A DNA stretch of 64,000 bases from CAMLIZ01 sp966212505 (GTDB lineage: Bacteria > Pseudomonadota > Gammaproteobacteria > Burkholderiales > Burkholderiaceae_C). Every line of letters starts with the position of its first letter. Position 1 is the first letter of the stretch. The stretch lies in contig CBIHRS010000016.1 of assembly GCA_966212505.1 (NCBI GenBank), positions 53,478 through 117,477 on the forward strand. The letters are read 5' to 3'. Below are positions 1 to 8,131 of the stretch, in pieces. Position numbers and translations under genes: made by a program. Under the pieces are notes generated by a model. That model was not told the origin of the DNA. It saw only the letters and a list, made by a program, of their open reading frames with translations, and made no database searches.

Positions 1-15
1 TGAGCCGTATGGCGG

Positions 16-510
16 TTAGCTTTTCCTGACGCGCAGCAGCTCGTCGAGGATCAGGAAGGCCGCGCCCAGCGTGATCGCGCTGTCGGCGACGTTGAAGGCC
101 GGGAAGTACGACGCGTGGTAGTGGACCTGGATGAAGTCCACCACGTAGCCGTGCCACAACCGGTCGATCACGTTGCCCAGGGCGCCGCCGAGGATCAGCG
201 AGAGCGCCGAGGCGAACAGCTTCTGCCCGCCGTGTCGGCGCAACAGCCACAGGATGAACACCGCCGCAGCCAGCCCCAGGCCAGTGAACATCCAGCGCTG
301 CCAGCCCGAGGCGTCGCGCAGGAACGAGAACGCAGCGCCGGTGTTGTGGGCGCGCACGATGTCGAACCACGAATAGATCGTGACGACGTCGCCGTTGCTG
401 AAGGTGCGCAGGATCATCACTTTCGTGATCTGGTCGAGCAGGATCACGATCAGCGCGATGCCGAGCCAGGGAAACAGGCCGGCGGAGCCGGAAGACTTGT
501 TCTTCGCCAT
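16..510 (-). CDS. lspA: Lipoprotein signal peptidase (signal peptidase II)
   Basis: Inner-membrane aspartic protease that removes the signal peptide from prolipoproteins after the lipobox Cys has been diacylated. The 164-aa length is normal for the family. Four hydrophobic segments are visible (about 12-35, 57-64, 74-91, 100-115 and 140-158, the short one being re-entrant). Both catalytic Asp motifs are present: GNVIDRLWHG (D116) and FNVADSAI (D143). The gene begins 17 nt after the ileS stop, so the two are probably co-transcribed. ileS-lspA is the classical order in proteobacteria. Stop codon is TAA; no further gene can be seen in the 15 nt that remain. Confidence 0.97.
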   Translation of the reverse strand: MAKNKSSGSAGLFPWLGIALIVILLDQITKVMILRTFSNGDVVTIYSWFDIVRAHNTGAAFSFLRDASGWQRWMFTGLGLAAAVFILWLLRRHGGQKLFASALSLILGGALGNVIDRLWHGYVVDFIQVHYHASYFPAFNVADSAITLGAAFLILDELLRVRKS

Positions 511-527
511 GCGTCAGTGCTGTGGGT

Positions 528-3365
528 TCAGGCGATGCGGCGTTGCTCGCCTTCGCCGAAAAGGTTGCTCGTGCAGCGGCCGCAGATCGTCGGGTGGGCG
601 GCATCGCTGCCCACGTCGTCGCGGTAGTGCCAGCAGCGTTCGCACTTGGCGGCTTCCGATGGCGACACGTTCACCTGCAGCGTGTCGCCCGGCTGCACCA
701 CCGCGGCCGAGGTGATCAGCACGAACTTGAGGTCTTCGCCGAGCGTGCGCAGCAGTGCCTCGTCTTCGGCCGCGACGCTGAGCGCGACGTTGGCCTGCAG
801 CGATGAGCCGACGCTGCCGGCGCTGCGCAGGTTCTCGATCTCCTTGTTGACCGCCTCGCGCACCTCGCGGATGCGCTGCCACTTGGCCAGCAGCGCCTCG
901 TCGGGCGCGGCGAACTCCCAGTAGGTTTCGGTGAAGATCGTGTCGCCGCCGTTGAACACCTTCCAGGCTTCCTCCGACGTGAAGCTGAGGAACGGCGCCA
1001 TCCAGCGCAGCATCGCGCTGGTGATGTGCCACAGCGCGGTCTGCGCCGAGCGGCGGGCGTGCGACTTGGGCGCGGTGGTGTAGAGCCGGTCCTTCAGCAC
1101 GTCGAGGTAGAACGCCCCCAGGTCTTCCGAGCAGTAGACCTGCAGCTTGGCCACCACAGGGTGGAATTCGTAGACCTCGTAGTGCGCCAGGATCTCGGCC
1201 TGCAGCTGCGCAGCGCGCGACAGCGCATAGCGGTCGATCTCGAGCAGCTCGCCCAGCGGCACTGCATCGGCCTTGGGATCGAAGTCGCTGGTGTTCGCGA
1301 GCAGGAAGCGCAGCGTGTTGCGGATGCGGCGATACGCATCGACCACGCGGGCGAGGATCTTGTCGTCGCCGGCGATGTCGCCCGAGTAGTCGGACGCGGC
1401 CACCCACAGGCGGATGATCTCGGCGCCCAGCTTCTTGCTGGTCTCCTGCGGGTCGACGCCGTTGCCGAGCGACTTGCTCATCTTGCGGCCCTGGCTGTCC
1501 ACGGTGAAGCCATGGGTCAGCAGGTGGCGGTAGGGCGCGCGGCCCTGCATCGCGCAGCTGATCAGCAGCGACGAATGGAACCAGCCGCGGTGCTGGTCGT
1601 GGCCTTCGAGGTAGAGGTCGGCCTCGGGGCCCTGCTCATGGCTGCCGCCCGGGTGCGAGCCGCGCAGCACGTGGAAGAAGGTGGAGCCGGAGTCGAACCA
1701 CACGTCGAGGATGTCGGTGCTCTTGCGGTAGTGCTCGGCCGAATGCTCGCCGCTCGTGCCCAGCCATTCGGCCGGGTCGAGCTTGGCCCAGGCCTCGATG
1801 CCGCCCTGCTGCACGAGGTCGGCGGCCTTGTCGATCAGGCGCAGCGTCTCGGGGTGCAGCTCATCGGTCACCTTGTGCAGGAACAGCGGCAGCGGCACGC
1901 CCCAATTGCGCTGGCGGCTGATGCACCAGTCGGGCCGGTTGGCGATCATGTCGCGCAGGCGGGCCTTGCCGTTCTCGGGGTAGAAGCTGGTCTGCTCGAT
2001 CGCGTCGAGCGCCATCTGGCGCAGCGTCTTCGGCGCCTTGTCGACGGTGAACACGCCATCGCCTTCGTCCATGCGGACGAACCATTGCGCCGCCGCACGG
2101 TAGATCACCGGGCTCTTGTGGCGCCAGCAGTGCGGGTAGCTGTGCTGGATCTTCGAGGTGGCCATCAGGCGGCCCGCGTCGCGCAGCGCGTCGACGATGT
2201 TCGGGTTGGCCTTCCAGATGTACTGGCCGCCGAACAGCGGCAGCGCGGCTTCGTACACGCCGTTGCCTTGCACCGGGTTCAGGATCTGGTCGTGCTTGAC
2301 GCCGTGGGCGACGCAGGAGTTGAAGTCTTCCACGCCATAGGCGGGCGACGAGTGGACGATACCCGTGCCGTCGTCGGCGGTGGCGTAGTCGGCCAGGTAC
2401 ACCGGGCTCAGGCGGTCGAAGCCGGGGTGCACGTGCGCGAACGGATGGTGGAATTCCAGGCCTGCCAGCGCCTTGCCCTGCGTGGTGGCGACCACCGTGC
2501 CCTGCAGGCCGTAGCGCTCCAGGCATTTCTCGACCAGCGCCGAGGCCAGCAGCAGCAGGCCGCGCTCGGTGTCGACCAGCGCGTACTCGAGCTCGGGGTT
2601 GAGGTTGAGCGCCTGGTTGGCCGGGATGGTCCAGGGGGTCGTCGTCCAGATGACGACGAAGGCGTCCTTGTCCAATGCTTTCAGCCCGAAGGCCTCGGCC
2701 AGCTTCTGCGGCTGCGCGGCGAGGAAGGCCACGTCGATCGTCGGCGAGGTCTTGTCGGCGTATTCGATCTCGAACTCGGCCAGCGAGCTCCCGCAGTCGA
2801 AGCACCAGTACACGGGTTTGAGGCCGCGGTAGACGAAGCCGCGTTCCATCACCCGCTTGAGCGCGCGGATCTCGCCGGCCTCGTTGCCGAAGTCCATCGT
2901 GCGGTAGGGATGGTCCCAGTCGCCCAGCACGCCCAGGCGCTTGAAGTCGGCCATCTGCTGCGCGATCTGCTCGGTGGCGTAGGCGCGGCTCTTGGCCTGC
3001 ACCTCGTCGCGCGGCAGGTTGCGGCCGAAGGTCTTCTCGATCTGGTTCTCGATCGGCAGGCCGTGGCAGTCCCAGCCGGGCACGTAGAGCGCGTCCATGC
3101 CCTTGAGCTGGCGCGACTTGACGATCATGTCCTTCAGGATCTTGTTGACCGCGTGGCCCATGTGGATCTGGCCGTTGGCATACGGCGGGCCGTCGTGCAG
3201 CACGAACTTGGGCGCGTTGCAGCGTGCGTCGCGCAGCTTCTTGTACAGGCCCTTGTCTTCCCACTCCTGCACCCAGGCCGGTTCGCGCTTGGGCAGGTCG
3301 CCGCGCATCGGGAAGGGCGTGTCGGGCAGGTTCAGCGTCGCACGGTAGTCGGTCTTGTCGGTCAC
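528..3365 (-). CDS. ileS: Isoleucyl-tRNA synthetase
   Basis: Cytoplasmic class I aminoacyl-tRNA synthetase that charges tRNA-Ile and edits Val. With the start chosen here it is 945 aa, as usual for the bacterial type. Seen: the HIGH-type motif as HMGH within PPYANGQIHMGH, the KMSKS loop (GRKMSKSLGNG), and a C-terminal zinc finger with CERCWHY and CGRC. The reading frame is open to a TTG at 3380, but the family N-terminus (TDKTDYRATLNLPDTPFPMR) begins at the GTG at 3365, which I prefer. No strong ribosome binding site precedes either codon. Upstream comes an oppositely oriented MipA-like gene instead of the usual ribF. Confidence 0.96.
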   Translation of the reverse strand: MTDKTDYRATLNLPDTPFPMRGDLPKREPAWVQEWEDKGLYKKLRDARCNAPKFVLHDGPPYANGQIHMGHAVNKILKDMIVKSRQLKGMDALYVPGWDCHGLPIENQIEKTFGRNLPRDEVQAKSRAYATEQIAQQMADFKRLGVLGDWDHPYRTMDFGNEAGEIRALKRVMERGFVYRGLKPVYWCFDCGSSLAEFEIEYADKTSPTIDVAFLAAQPQKLAEAFGLKALDKDAFVVIWTTTPWTIPANQALNLNPELEYALVDTERGLLLLASALVEKCLERYGLQGTVVATTQGKALAGLEFHHPFAHVHPGFDRLSPVYLADYATADDGTGIVHSSPAYGVEDFNSCVAHGVKHDQILNPVQGNGVYEAALPLFGGQYIWKANPNIVDALRDAGRLMATSKIQHSYPHCWRHKSPVIYRAAAQWFVRMDEGDGVFTVDKAPKTLRQMALDAIEQTSFYPENGKARLRDMIANRPDWCISRQRNWGVPLPLFLHKVTDELHPETLRLIDKAADLVQQGGIEAWAKLDPAEWLGTSGEHSAEHYRKSTDILDVWFDSGSTFFHVLRGSHPGGSHEQGPEADLYLEGHDQHRGWFHSSLLISCAMQGRAPYRHLLTHGFTVDSQGRKMSKSLGNGVDPQETSKKLGAEIIRLWVAASDYSGDIAGDDKILARVVDAYRRIRNTLRFLLANTSDFDPKADAVPLGELLEIDRYALSRAAQLQAEILAHYEVYEFHPVVAKLQVYCSEDLGAFYLDVLKDRLYTTAPKSHARRSAQTALWHITSAMLRWMAPFLSFTSEEAWKVFNGGDTIFTETYWEFAAPDEALLAKWQRIREVREAVNKEIENLRSAGSVGSSLQANVALSVAAEDEALLRTLGEDLKFVLITSAAVVQPGDTLQVNVSPSEAAKCERCWHYRDDVGSDAAHPTICGRCTSNLFGEGEQRRIA

Positions 3366-3380
3366 GGTGAAGGCTCGCAA

Positions 3381-3692
3381 AGAATTGGCTTCGGGACGGC
3401 CGCCGCAGGCGTTGCGGAGGCGGTGCAGGCGTGGCCCGGCGCATTTCGCCGGACAGGCGCTGCTGCGCTCAGGCGGCAGCGCGGCGCACGGCGAGCATCA
3501 AATTCGGCTGCGGGTGGTTTCGCGCCGCGTGTGGGTGTGCGGCGTGAGCTGGGAAGGCGACGGGCCCGAGCAGGCCTGTTGCATGGCGCTTTGCATCGGG
3601 CGATTGTACCGGGGGCGTCCGTTGCGCCGGGCCGGGCCAATGGTTGCGCCAGCGCAGCCAGCCGGGCGGCGGGTGGCCCACAATGCCGGGCC
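3381..3692. other. Intergenic region between divergent ileS and mipA-like gene
   Basis: About 310-330 bp with no convincing gene. On the minus strand a TACAAT hexamer (3603-3608) lies roughly 240 nt before ileS and may be its -10 box; I cannot find a good -35 partner. This would give ileS-lspA its own promoter, needed because mipA separates it from ribF. Otherwise the region is GC-rich and featureless; no T-box or other leader structure is recognisable. Confidence 0.4.
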
Positions 3693-4535
3693 ATGCCCAG
3701 AACCTTGCCGGGCCGCCTGGCCGCTCTCGCGTTGTTCGTCCATGCGGTCTCGGCCGGCGCGGAGGAGGCAGCGCCACCACCACCGCCCCCGCCTGCGCCG
3801 CGGCTCGAGGGCGCGCTGGGTCCGGTGGTCGATGTCGGCCCAGACTATGCCGGTGCCACGCATGTATCGGCTTCCACGCACGTGGGGTTCTTCCTGCGCT
3901 ACGGGCGCATCACGGTCAGCAACACCGGCGCCTTCGTCACGCGGCGCGCCGACGACATCTTCCGCGGGCTGGGGGCCGACCTGGTGCGCAGCGACCGGCT
4001 GCGGCTGCACCTGTCGCTGCGGCTGGACCGCGGCCGCAAGGCCTCGGACACCGGCGTGGCTGGTGGCGTCGACGAGATCCGGCCGACGCTGCGCGGCAAC
4101 TTCTCGGCAACCTGGCATCTCGATCCGGCCCAGCCGGTGGATGGCTGGAAGGTGGGGCTGGGCCTCAATGCCGACCTGCTGGGCCGCGGCGGCGGCCAGG
4201 TGATGAACCTGGGCGTCAGCCGCGACCATCCGTTGCGCCCGACACTGCTGTGGAACTACGGCGCCGGCCTCAGCTGGACCAGCGGCGAATACATGCGCGC
4301 GCACTTCGGCGTGACCGAGGCGCAATCGGCGCGTTCCGGCGTGGCCGTCTACCGGCCCGGCTGGGGGCTGCAGGACGTGAGCGTGTCGACCGGCTGGCGC
4401 TGGGAGTTCGATCGACAGTGGGTGGCGTTCTGGAACGTGTCGGCGGGCCGCCTGCTCGGGCCGGCGGCCGACAGCCCGCGCACCGAGCAGTCGATGTTCT
4501 GGTCGACGCGGGCCGGGATCGCGCGGCGTTTCTAG
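3693..4535 (+). CDS. MipA/OmpV family outer-membrane protein
   Basis: Predicted 280-aa outer-membrane beta-barrel of the MipA/OmpV family (MltA-interacting protein type). Seen: an N-terminal signal peptide (about residues 1-22, ending AGAEE), a proline run, then alternating amphipathic strands such as THVGFFLRYGRITVSN, and a terminal Phe (GIARRF) typical of barrel proteins recognised by BAM. Family members link to murein-synthesising complexes or act as porin-like proteins; the function here is not fixed by sequence. The ATG at 3693 was chosen because the signal peptide starts there; the same frame is open far upstream but overlaps ileS and is a shadow. It overlaps the 3' end of ribF by 4 bp, convergently. 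Confidence 0.85.
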   Translation: MPRTLPGRLAALALFVHAVSAGAEEAAPPPPPPPAPRLEGALGPVVDVGPDYAGATHVSASTHVGFFLRYGRITVSNTGAFVTRRADDIFRGLGADLVRSDRLRLHLSLRLDRGRKASDTGVAGGVDEIRPTLRGNFSATWHLDPAQPVDGWKVGLGLNADLLGRGGGQVMNLGVSRDHPLRPTLLWNYGAGLSWTSGEYMRAHFGVTEAQSARSGVAVYRPGWGLQDVSVSTGWRWEFDRQWVAFWNVSAGRLLGPAADSPRTEQSMFWSTRAGIARRF

Positions 4536-5497
4536 GCGGGATGCGCGGCCAGCCAGGCGCGGGCGTCGGCCTCGTCCTGCGCGATGCCGGCCTTCAGCGC
4601 TTGCAGCGATTCGTAGCGCCGCTCGTCGTGCAGCTTGTGCAGCAGCTCCACCCGCACCGTGCGGCCATAGCCGCTTTCGGTGCCGAGCGCGGCGGGCCAC
4701 ACGAGGCAATGCGTCTCGAGCAGCACCCGGCCGGCATCCTCGATCGTCGGCCGCACGCCGAGGCTCGCCACGCCGGGCAGCGGGTCGGCCGTGAGGCCGT
4801 GCACCCGGACCACGAAGATGCCTTGCGCAGCCGGCTTCGCATGGGCGAAGCGCAGGTTCAGCGTGCGGAAGCCCAACTCGCGGCCCAGCTTGCGGCCATG
4901 GACCACATGGCCGCTGATGCTGTAGGGCCGGCCGAGCAACGCGGCCGCGCGCTCCATGTCGCCGGCGGCCAGCGCCTCGCGCACCGCGGAGCTCGACACG
5001 CGCAGGCCATGCACCTCGTAGCTCATCATGCGTGCGACGTCGAAGCCGGCCTGCGCGCCGGCCGCATCGAGCATCGCGTAGTCGCCGGCGCGGCGGGCGC
5101 CGAAGCGGAAGTCGTCGCCCACCAGCACATAGCGCGCGTGCAGCCCCTGCACCAGCACGCGGGCCACGAAGTCCTGCGGCGGCAGCGAGGCCAGGGCCTC
5201 GTCGAAGCGCAGCACCACCACCTGGTCGATGCCGCAGCGCTCCAGCTCGCTGAGCTTGTCGCGCAGCGTGGCGATGCGCGAGGGCGCCAGCTCGGGCTTG
5301 CCCGAGCGCGCGGCGAAGAAGTCGCGCGGATGCGGCTCGAAGGTCATCACCGTGCTGGGCAGGCTGCGGTGGCGGGCTTCGCTGTTCAGCAGTGCGAGCA
5401 TGGCCTGGTGGCCGCGGTGTACGCCGTCGAAGTTGCCGATCGTCAGCGCACAGGCGGGCGCGATGCCAGGGTGATGGAAGCCGCGGAACACTCGCAT
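4532..5497 (-). CDS. ribF: Bifunctional riboflavin kinase / FAD synthetase
   Basis: Makes FMN from riboflavin and FAD from FMN. The 321-aa length is standard. The N-terminal adenylyltransferase domain shows GNFDGVHRGH (22-31) and later SSSAVREAL. The C-terminal riboflavin kinase domain shows GHVVHGRKLGRELGFRTLNL and an LETHCLVW segment matching the family's LEVHLLDF. In most Burkholderiales ribF is followed directly by ileS; here the MipA-like gene lies between them on the other strand. The start ATG at 5497 lies only about 8 nt from a -10-like GATAAT, so the message could be leaderless. Confidence 0.96.
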   Translation of the reverse strand: MRVFRGFHHPGIAPACALTIGNFDGVHRGHQAMLALLNSEARHRSLPSTVMTFEPHPRDFFAARSGKPELAPSRIATLRDKLSELERCGIDQVVVLRFDEALASLPPQDFVARVLVQGLHARYVLVGDDFRFGARRAGDYAMLDAAGAQAGFDVARMMSYEVHGLRVSSSAVREALAAGDMERAAALLGRPYSISGHVVHGRKLGRELGFRTLNLRFAHAKPAAQGIFVVRVHGLTADPLPGVASLGVRPTIEDAGRVLLETHCLVWPAALGTESGYGRTVRVELLHKLHDERRYESLQALKAGIAQDEADARAWLAAHPA

Positions 5498-5504
5498 GCG
5501 AGGG

Positions 5505-5532
5505 ATTATCGGCGCAGGAGGGGCGCGGTCAG
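5505..5532 (-). promoter_or_regulatory. Candidate ribF promoter close to the start codon
   Basis: Minus-strand GATAAT (5505-5510) and CTGACC (5527-5532) are spaced 16 bp apart. Transcription would begin at about 5498, essentially at the ribF ATG (5497). The -35 box overlaps the stop of the upstream kinase gene. Inference from hexamer match only. Confidence 0.3.
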
Positions 5533-7334
5533 CGCGTCTCCGCCATCGCGGGCAGGTGGCGTTGCAGGATGGTTCCCAGGTCGTTCAGGTCGAAGGGCTT
5601 CGCAAGGTAGTCGTCCATGCCGGCGGCCAGGCACTGCTCGCGGTCGCCCGAGACCGCATTGGCGGTGAGCGCGATGATCGGCAGGTGTCCGTGGCCCAGC
5701 GCCGGCTCGTCGCGGCGCCAGCGCTGCGTGGTCTCGAAGCCGTCCATGCCCGGCATCTGGCAGTCCATCAGCACCGCGTCGTAGCCCTCGGCGCGCATCC
5801 GTTGCAGCGCGTCCTCGCCGTCTTCGGCCACGTCCACACGCAGGCCGAAGCGCTCGAGCATGCTGCGTGCCACCAGCGCATTGACGGGGCTGTCGTCGAC
5901 CACCAGCACGCGGCCGCGCAGATGGAATTCATGCGGCCGCCAGGCTTCGTCGCCGGGGTCCGGCTCGGCGGGCAGGTGCGTGACGGCCACCGTGAAGCGG
6001 AACACCGAGCCGCCGTTCCTGCCCGGCTCGTAGCGCACATCGCCACCCATCGCGCGGGCGAGCTGGCGCGAGATCGTGAGGCCGAGGCCGGTGCCGGCGC
6101 GGCGCGAAGGCGCTTCGCCGGCCTGCGCGAAGGCATCGAAGATGCGGTCGGCCTGCTCGGGCGCGATGCCGTGGCCGCTGTCCCTCACCGTGAAGCAGAG
6201 CAGGCCTTCGCGGGCGCTCACCTCCAGATTGATGTCGCCGGCGCGGGTGAACTTGATCGCGTTGCCGATCAGGTTGTGCAGCACCTGCTTGACGCGGGCT
6301 GCGTCGCCACGGGCGCGCGGCGGCAGCGGCTTGAGCCAGTGGAGGTGGAAGCGCAGGCCCTTCTCGGCCGCGATGGCGCTCAGCAGGTCGGTCACCTCGT
6401 GCACCGTGTCGACCAGCACGAAGGGCTCCTGCTCGATTTCGAGCCGGCCGAACTCGATGCGAGAGAGGTCGAGCAAGTCGGCGATGACGGTCTGCAGGTG
6501 GCGCGCCGAGCGCCGCATCACCTCGATGCGGTGGCGCTGCTCGCCATCGGCCACCTGCAGGTGCAGCAGCTGCGCCATGCCGAGGATGCCGTTGAGCGGC
6601 GTGCGCATCTCGTGGCTCACGGTCGCCAGGAAGCGGCTCTTCGCGGCGCTGGAGTGCTCGGCCAGCACGAGCGCCTGCTGGCGCTGCTCGGCGATCCAGG
6701 CGTTCTGGTAGCGCAGCCGCAGCAGCTCGACCAGCCGCGCCTCGCTGCGCCAGCCTTCGAGCGCCAGCACGCTGAAGTAGATCAGCAGCGCGAGCGCGGT
6801 GAGCGTGCTGTCGCGCGTGCCGATCAGCACCTGGTCGGCGGCGATCGGAGACAGCACGGCGGACAGGTACAGCAGGCTGGTGCGCCAGTGGCTGAAGGTG
6901 GTGAACACGCCCACCGCCGCCACGCCCACCGCGCCGGCGAGCAGCACCGTGCTCGCGATGCCATGGGCATAGGGCATGAACACCACCGTCATCGAGCCCC
7001 AGCTGGCGGCGTCTACGCCCATCAGCACGATGTAGCGCCACAGCCAGCGGCGCAGCGTGGCGCGGCGGTCGGGGGCGCGCTGGAAGTTGCGGGTGTCGGC
7101 CACGCGCAGCAACGCCATCAGCAGCTTCAACCCGAGCCAGCCGAGGGTCAGTGCGCGTGGCGCCACCGGCCACATCATCGCGGCCACCAGCAGCGCGAAG
7201 CCCGCGCCGGCCATCACCGGCGGTGGCGTCAGGTCGTACAGGGTCTGCACCCGGTCGAAACCGATCTGCGCGCCGATGTCCGGCTCCGGCGCACGCCGGT
7301 CATCGCCGTCGGGCGGATGCAGGGCTCCAAGCAT
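5529..7334 (-). CDS. Membrane hybrid sensor histidine kinase / response regulator
   Basis: A 601-aa inner-membrane phosphorelay protein. Seen: several hydrophobic segments from about 38 to 195 (five or six TM helices, no large periplasmic loop), a HisKA domain with VSHEMRTPLNGILGMAQ (phospho-His H241), a HATPase domain with N-box GNAIKF (357-362), DSGHGI and GTGLGLT, and a C-terminal receiver with DD at 480-481, phospho-Asp D524 in VLMDCQMPGMDG, and K579. No HPt domain follows, so a separate phosphotransfer protein or partner regulator is probably encoded elsewhere. No cognate output gene is adjacent; the signal is unknown. Stop is 31 nt before ribF on the same strand. Confidence 0.9.
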   Translation of the reverse strand: MLGALHPPDGDDRRAPEPDIGAQIGFDRVQTLYDLTPPPVMAGAGFALLVAAMMWPVAPRALTLGWLGLKLLMALLRVADTRNFQRAPDRRATLRRWLWRYIVLMGVDAASWGSMTVVFMPYAHGIASTVLLAGAVGVAAVGVFTTFSHWRTSLLYLSAVLSPIAADQVLIGTRDSTLTALALLIYFSVLALEGWRSEARLVELLRLRYQNAWIAEQRQQALVLAEHSSAAKSRFLATVSHEMRTPLNGILGMAQLLHLQVADGEQRHRIEVMRRSARHLQTVIADLLDLSRIEFGRLEIEQEPFVLVDTVHEVTDLLSAIAAEKGLRFHLHWLKPLPPRARGDAARVKQVLHNLIGNAIKFTRAGDINLEVSAREGLLCFTVRDSGHGIAPEQADRIFDAFAQAGEAPSRRAGTGLGLTISRQLARAMGGDVRYEPGRNGGSVFRFTVAVTHLPAEPDPGDEAWRPHEFHLRGRVLVVDDSPVNALVARSMLERFGLRVDVAEDGEDALQRMRAEGYDAVLMDCQMPGMDGFETTQRWRRDEPALGHGHLPIIALTANAVSGDREQCLAAGMDDYLAKPFDLNDLGTILQRHLPAMAETR

Positions 7335-7429
7335 GTGTCTCGTTCGCGGCCCGCCGCGTTGTTTACTTCTCGTTGCAGCTTAGCGGCGGGCTGCGGCGAC
7401 AGGCGTAACGCCTCGCCGGGGATGAGAAC

Positions 7430-8131
7430 TCAGGCCGTGCCGAAGATCACGCTTTTGTCGGCGATCCAGCACCACTGGCCGGGTGCGAGTTCAGGTGGCA
7501 GCTGCAGTGCGCCGAAGGCGCTGCGATGCAGTGCGTTCACGTGGTTGCCCACGGCCGCCACCATGCGCTTGACCTGGTGGTACTTGCCTTCGGTCAGCAC
7601 CAGCTCGAGCCTGTGCGGCTCGGGCGCGATGGCCTCGACCGCGCGCACCGGCTTCGGGTCATCGTGCAGCACCACGCCCTGCACCAGCCGCTCGAGCTGA
7701 GAGGGCGTCAGCGGATCCGCAGTGGTGGCCTGGTAGCGCTTGGGCACGTGGCGCTTCGGCGAGGTGAGCTGGTGGATCAGCGCGCCGTCGTCGGTGAGCA
7801 GCAGCGCGCCGGTGGTGTCCTGGTCGAGCCGGCCCACGGGCTGCACGCCACGGCGGCGCAGCGGCGGCGGCAGCAGCGTGAGCACGCTGGGCCAGGCCGA
7901 GGGCTTCTGAGAGCACTCGTAGCCGGCCGGCTTGTGCAGCAGCACCAGCGCCTTCTCGTGGTATGTCCAGGGCTTGCCCTCGACCTCGAACACCAGGCCC
8001 TGCGGATCGAACTCGGCCGACGGATCGTCGACCACCTCGCCATGCACGCGCACCTCGCCGGCCAGCACCAGGCCTTCGCATTCGCGGCGGGCGCCGAACC
8101 CTTGGGAAAAAAGTATCTGGGCAAGCTTCAT
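7430..8131 (-). CDS. rsuA: RsuA-type rRNA pseudouridine synthase (16S U516-like)
   Basis: Converts a specific uridine in rRNA to pseudouridine. 233 aa. The N-terminal S4 RNA-binding domain (MKLAQILFSQGFGARRECEG) is followed by the RsuA/RluB/E/F catalytic domain with GRLDQDTTGALLL (catalytic D103), KRYQA, and the C-terminal GKYHQVKRM motif. The ATG at 8131 is fixed by an ATGA overlap with the stop of the upstream peptidase gene, indicating translational coupling. The frame stays open far upstream, but that part is antisense-like shadow. RsuA versus an RluE-like specificity cannot be settled by reading alone; the short S4-containing form favours RsuA. Confidence 0.87.
   Translation of the reverse strand: MKLAQILFSQGFGARRECEGLVLAGEVRVHGEVVDDPSAEFDPQGLVFEVEGKPWTYHEKALVLLHKPAGYECSQKPSAWPSVLTLLPPPLRRRGVQPVGRLDQDTTGALLLTDDGALIHQLTSPKRHVPKRYQATTADPLTPSQLERLVQGVVLHDDPKPVRAVEAIAPEPHRLELVLTEGKYHQVKRMVAAVGNHVNALHRSAFGALQLPPELAPGQWCWIADKSVIFGTA

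Noticed and set aside
1026..4535. Open frame of 1169 codons on the plus strand
   Set aside because: Only its last 280 codons (from 3693) form a real protein; the rest is antisense to ileS and has no protein-family features.
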